Positions 59,740 to 64,000 of a stretch of 64,000 bases of DNA are shown here, piece after piece. The DNA comes from Glandiceps talaboti (taxonomy: Eukaryota > Hemichordata > Enteropneusta > Spengelidae). The stretch is from contig NC_135557.1 in NCBI RefSeq assembly GCF_964340395.1, positions 2,429,687 to 2,493,686 on the forward strand, read 5' to 3'. The position numbers and the translations under genes were made by a program. The notes under the pieces were generated by a model, which made no database searches, had not been told where the DNA came from, and worked only from the letters and a program-made list of their open reading frames with translations. Positions within the stretch are counted from its first letter, which is position 1; every line of letters starts with the position of its first letter.

Positions 59740-59876
59740 GATAACATGATACGATACAATACGATACGATGCCATGTGATGCAATACGTTGCGATATGAA
59801 GCTATACTGTACGATATGTACAGTGCGATGTGGTACGATATGATACGATACGATACGATACGATACGATACGATCC
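59740..59876. repeat. (GATAC)n-like microsatellite, left part
   Basis: Imperfect then perfect acgat/gatac pentamers; continues at 60189-60300 beyond an inserted element. Confidence 0.9.
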
Positions 59877-60188
59877 CGGTGGTGGCCGTCCCTGTATGGG
59901 TGGGTGCCCATGCTTGTTTCAAATATACCCCTTTTCCCTGAATATTTCAATGAAAAACACCCATTTTTTTTAGTGAATCTGGGAGAAAATCAAAGCAAAA
60001 AATTCCCCCTCATTTCCGAAATCTGGGGTCTTACCTTCAACGACACCTATTCCATACATTGCTCGTACATCGTTTCCCCTCCTACATCTATTCTCCGGGG
60101 AAGGTGATCTGCCGACGAAAAATACCGCCTTTTCCGTGAATTATCTAACAAGCATGCGTACCCGCTTCGTCTGGGACTGCCACCACCG
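59877..60188. mobile_element. 312-bp TIR element (MITE) inserted in the GATAC tract
   Basis: The left end starts 'cggtggtggccgtccc' and the right end, read backwards, starts 'cggtggtggcagtccc'. The inverted match extends to 42 bp, ending in 'gcatgcttgtt' or 'cccatgcttgtt'. Both flanks are the same (GATAC)n tract. The interior has no convincing open frame. The target duplication cannot be recognised inside a microsatellite. Confidence 0.75.
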
Positions 60189-60310
60189 TAGATACGATAC
60201 GATACGATACGATACGATAACATATACTACTATACGATAATATACGATAGAACGTGATACGTACATTTGCGATTTGATGCGATGTGGTGCGATATGATGT
60301 GATGCAATGC
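60189..60310. repeat. (GATAC)n-like microsatellite, right part
   Basis: Perfect gatac pentamers decaying into gatgc/gatat variants. Confidence 0.88.
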
Positions 60311-60329
60311 GATAAAATACAACATTTGA

Positions 60330-61250
60330 TCTAGGGCAAGAGGCAACAATTCCAGTATGGTGAAATCCGAAAATTACCTGTTAAAGGTGTTTCAGGAAAT
60401 AATGAAATGTTTACCCTATTAAAACAAGGGCATGTGGCAACAATTCTATCAACAGTGTAATAAATAACATTGAAATAGAGGACAAAGCACAATATGAAGA
60501 CAATACAAGATGTCATATGAACTTATGTAAGTTCTGCCATGGTACCGTCATACATGATAAATATCTGTAGAATGGCCAGATACATCGGTATAAGGGAGCG
60601 ATCAGTTTTTACGGCTGGGATGGGCCGGTGACTTCTTCTTCTCCGATCCTTCATTGAAGTGTATACTTTGAAGAGATAAAGATATAACGACTACTATTCA
60701 TTGATGAAAATAATACAGACCGGAATCAACTGTGTTTCGGCAACAACTATTGATTAAAGCTAGATACTACATGTAGTATATTGTTTATTTCCATCGCAAA
60801 AGACGCGAAGTTTCGGAGCTTCACCTCAAATAATATACTGTTTCGCCAATCTCTTGTAATGTCCCGTAAACTCCACAAATGCAATGTACTGCAACATGCG
60901 GAATATATATCTCACCACAAAAGGGCAACAGGTGGTGAGAAGCTTCGTTACACAAATTTGAGGTCACATGATCGATTTCAAGCGTCCTGGTTGGTTTATT
61001 TTATGCCGTGTCCCACCCTCAGTATTATCATGATAAGCAGGGACGTATAAACATTTACGAGTATACTTCTCTGTTGTGAGCAAGGAAAGAGCGAGCGCAC
61101 TAAACGTGGAGTTTGCGTCTTGGTTATGTTCCATAATTAATCCTAAGCTTGGTAAGAGATAAATATTACAGACATTGACTGAATCTATTCCTATATTTAC
61201 TTGTTTTGTGGACTTTTTTCTGCGATTAAAATGTTTAAGTGTACATGTAC
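60330..61250. other. Unassigned sequence with a short recurring phrase
   Basis: The phrase 'gaggcaacaattc' or 'gtggcaacaattc' occurs at about 60340 and 60434. Its reverse complement ('gaattgttgcctcgtg') is at about 61652, inside the Penelope-like fragment, so this stretch may hold related but decayed element sequence. Confidence 0.3.
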
Positions 61251-61256
61251 ATATAT

Positions 61257-61498
61257 ACCATGATGCCGCTATTATATATTTTTTTTACACATTGTATTTG
61301 TGGTTTTATACATATATATTATGATGCCGCTATTATATATTTTTTTTACACATTGTATTTGTGGTTTTATACATATATATTATGATGCCGCTATTATATA
61401 TTTTTTTTACACATTGTATTTGTGGTTTTATACATATATATTATGATGCCGCTATTATATATTTTTTTTACACATTGTATTTGTGGTTTTATACAATT
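61257..61498. repeat. 61-bp tandem repeat, four nearly identical copies
   Basis: Units 'atgatgccgctattatatat', a T-tract, 'acacattgtatttgtggttt' and 'tatacatatata' recur with a strict 61-bp period. Confidence 0.95.
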
Positions 61499-61648
61499 AT
61501 CCAGAATCCCGAATATATGTAAGCCTGTAATAAAGTTATAAAATAGATTTTACAAACAATAAAGCCACGAGGAACAAGTATGACGTAAATGTGACTCATG
61601 CAATATTAATCTGATTTGGGCCTTTATTATAATCATTATCAGATTTCA

Positions 61649-62002
61649 CTAGAATTGTTGCCTCGTGTCCCAGTTTAGAAAGTAAGATATATTAAAATAT
61701 TTGTATATTATGTTCTTAACTCTCGTGGAAAAGGGATGGTATGAAAGAGCTAGTATGGGACGATTGTTGTTACTCCTCTGATCATGTGATTTGATACAAG
61801 CTTCCCTAGACAAAGATGACACCTTAAGTAAAGCCGCATTGGTAACCGACACTAGATAACCACGTTGATGGAAGTACGTGCAAAATTCAGCAGACCTTTC
61901 TCTGAAATCCAAATCACTACTACAAATACGACGTAAACGAAGTAATTGTGAATCGGGAATGGAATCTTTACACTTATTAGGATGTGATGAACCATACTGC
62001 AA
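61649..62002 (-). pseudogene. Penelope-like reverse-transcriptase C-terminal fragment
   Basis: Minus-strand reading gives 'SSHPNKCKDSIP', 'SQLLRLRRICSSDLDF', 'FCTYFHQRGYLVSV', 'ALLKV', then 'NNNRPILALSYHPFSTRVKN'. The order 'SSHP...K.SIP.SQ..RLRRICS...DF..R......F..RGYP' is characteristic of the region just after the RT palm in Penelope-like elements. Upstream on the minus strand a 'tttgcag' acceptor-like site precedes it, and no RT core is present. The frame is open for 117 codons, but the element is clearly partial. Confidence 0.7.
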
Positions 62003-62190
62003 ACATGAATGTTACTCAGTAGGTTTAGTATGAATATAGATGTAGCTATGTCATCACCATTAATCTTAAGTGAGATTACATTTAAGTATACTGAATAGCA
62101 GGATTAAAGTTGCACACGTAATAAATGACATCAGTTCCTCAAGTTTAAGTGAGGCAGCATCGACACCATCATCAATGAAGCTTTTATATA

Positions 62191-62192
62191 AA

Positions 62193-62246
<54 letters not shown>
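62191..62246. repeat. (CA)n microsatellite
   Basis: Uninterrupted CA run; open frames across it are artefacts. Confidence 0.97.
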
Positions 62247-62248
<2 letters not shown>

Positions 62249-62559
62249 TTTGTAATGTTTCTGGTGATGAGGGTCGATTGAGATTGAAGAAGGAGGAGGA
62301 GGAAATCATTTTCCACCTCGAAATCATTTACACCATTCCCTAATATCTAACTACCCTTATTTTTATCTTTCAGGTGTGTTCTATAGGGTTTCATCACTTT
62401 TAGATAGAACTTGTCGTTCTATTCTATAATATTTAGATCTACAATCAGGTGATGACTACTATGTATCTTGCCTTGATAACTTATGAAAAAGAATGTTGAT
62501 TTGAAACGTCACAATGGAATTTAATTATCAGAACTGTCCTACTCATTGCTTTTGCACTC

Positions 62560-62636
62560 CTATGTATGTATGTATGTATGTATGTATGTATGTATGTATG
62601 TATGTATGTATGTATGTATGTATGTATGTATGTATA

Positions 62637-62697
<61 letters not shown>
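62560..62697. repeat. (TATG)n-(GT)n-(TA)n compound microsatellite
   Basis: A tatg tetranucleotide run (to ~62632), a short gt run and a ta run, end to end. Confidence 0.97.
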
Positions 62698-62714
62698 CTA
62701 GTGTTGTTATTGGA

Positions 62715-63061
62715 AGTCGACCACGTTGGACTAGGTATGGCCGGTGTAAGAGCACCACGTTGGACTAGGTATGGCCGGTGTAAGGACACCACGTTGGACT
62801 AGGCATGGCCGGTGTAAGGACACCACGTTGGACTAGGCATGGCCGGTGTAAGGACACCACGTTGGACTAGGTATGGCCGGTGTATGTCCACCACGTTGGA
62901 CTAGGCATGGCCGGTGTAAGGACACCACGTTGGACTAGGCATGGCCGGTGTAAGGACACCACGTTGGACTAGGCATGGCCGGTGTAAGGACACCACGTTG
63001 GACTAGGCATGGCCGGTGTAAGGACACCACGTTGGACTAGGTATGGCCGGTGTAAGGACAC
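62715..63061. repeat. 34-bp tandem repeat, about ten copies
   Basis: Units 'accacgttggactaggtatg' plus 'gccggtgtaaggac'. The main variants are 'ggcatgg' and 'ggtatgg', and 'atgtcc' in one unit. Confidence 0.95.
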
Positions 63062-64000
63062 CCCACTTTCAACACAGTCGAAGTATTACTGCCATCTCTT
63101 CTCTAGGTCTGTACTAGTAGAAGGTTTATGTGAATGTGTTGTCTAATGAGTTCAAAAACTAACATAGTATGATATTGGTCCTTTCCTCCACACTGCAAAA
63201 TAATAATTACAAATATTTTATCGACTTTTAACCAAGTTTAGTCCAATCATAATACACATAATACATAAACATTTACATATTCTCCAAATCATAATATTTA
63301 TCACGTGTATATACAATGTTAACAATAAACTTGTATTAACAGGGATATCGACTTGTCTACAAACCACTGTGTGGGAAAGCATTAAAACTCTCTCGTAACA
63401 GTTGGTGACCTTGGGTGACATGAGAATAATAGATACTCAAAATTTATGACCGAGGCCCTGCTACCTATTCATACTGCACAAAGCCTTGGAAGTATGGACT
63501 GGGTTCGATTGACTCAATTAACACAAATAGCAGTTTCTCAGGGTAGCATGCACGTCTAGCTAGTGGCGCGATGGGTGACTCTCACTTATACTATGTATGA
63601 CAACACTCAAACACTGTCATGAATATGGTCACTGATTCGAAGCCATCTACAAGTAAACATGAGAATTTCAATATTTAAAACATTTTTACATTACAGCAAG
63701 TCAAGTATTTTGTCTCAAAATTATGTTGTCCAATGTTTTATAATAGCCGTAAGATTTTACAGGTAATCAGACAATTTGTAACCTGTGTAACATGGATATA
63801 TTATAGAGATGCACTCATGGGGGTACCAGGGATACATTCATGGGTGTACCAAAGTATGGTGATGTGGAGTTGTAATTTTATGTACAGTAATTAAATTGTT
63901 GACTAGACGAATACACATCGGTTTTGTCGTTTCAGTTTAATCATCGTGTGATTTCAAAGTCTTTCGATACTGTTAAACGGAATCCATTATTTTACTTGTT
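63062..64000. other. Unassigned sequence
   Basis: No gene or known element recognised. A small imperfect duplication ('catgggggtaccagggatac' / 'catgggtgtacca') lies at about 63816-63850. Confidence 0.4.

Noticed and set aside
59593-59950. Minus-strand frames of 76-109 codons near the GATAC tract
   Set aside because: Ser/Tyr/Arg/Ile-rich translations of the pentamer tract and array edge, with no domain.

Overview
The window is nuclear DNA from an animal, most likely a marine invertebrate. It is AT-rich by eye. Its coding pieces are split by GT-AG spliceosomal introns, and its mobile elements are of animal type: a LINE, Penelope-like fragments, a THAP/DDE plus YqaJ element of ISL2EU type, a MULE, and repeats with (CA)n tracts and 3' hairpins. 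The species cannot be fixed from this sequence. No rRNA, tRNA or CRISPR array was recognised, and no ordinary housekeeping gene. This is a nested transposon and satellite landscape.

Layout. 1-7.8 kb: diverged ~370-bp repeats, a 20-bp minisatellite (5472-6042), a short hairpin and a decayed reverse-transcriptase fragment. 8.1-10.8 kb: a LINE remnant (ORF1 end, endonuclease, start of the RT region) lying between two inverted copies of another repeat family. 11-16.5 kb: mostly unassigned sequence with microsatellites, one repeated ~115-bp element and two possible first exons. 16.58-23.95 kb: a decayed multi-exon gene. It opens with a zinc-binding region closely resembling the N-terminal part of RAG1, carries two amplified 12-13-residue repeats, and ends with segments that recall DUF6589-type proteins. 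23.97-28.07 kb: about 100 copies of a 41-bp repeat, stopping at the splice acceptor of the next gene.

28.08-53.84 kb is the centrepiece. A THAP-domain DDE transposase gene (five exons, one stop codon) is cut at 31643, and its C-terminus, with the conserved ARIHIERAIGRLK motif, reappears at 50879. The 19.2 kb between begins and ends with matching inverted repeats. It contains a MULE whose 18-exon gene (33271-47844) can be read with every splice phase consistent into a 1135-residue protein: CARF/ZSWIM-like N-terminus, MULE DDE core, SWIM zinc finger and complete ULP1-type cysteine protease. A YqaJ-type nuclease pseudogene lies on the minus strand at 53.3-53.8 kb. THAP-DDE plus YqaJ is the gene pair known from ISL2EU elements, so the simplest reading is a MULE nested in an ISL2EU-like element.

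53.84-64 kb: a ~240-bp palindromic element, a 5.6-kb minisatellite of 30/35-bp units with a 1720-bp higher-order period, a 312-bp TIR element inside a (GATAC)n tract, a Penelope-like RT fragment on the minus strand, and several further tandem arrays.
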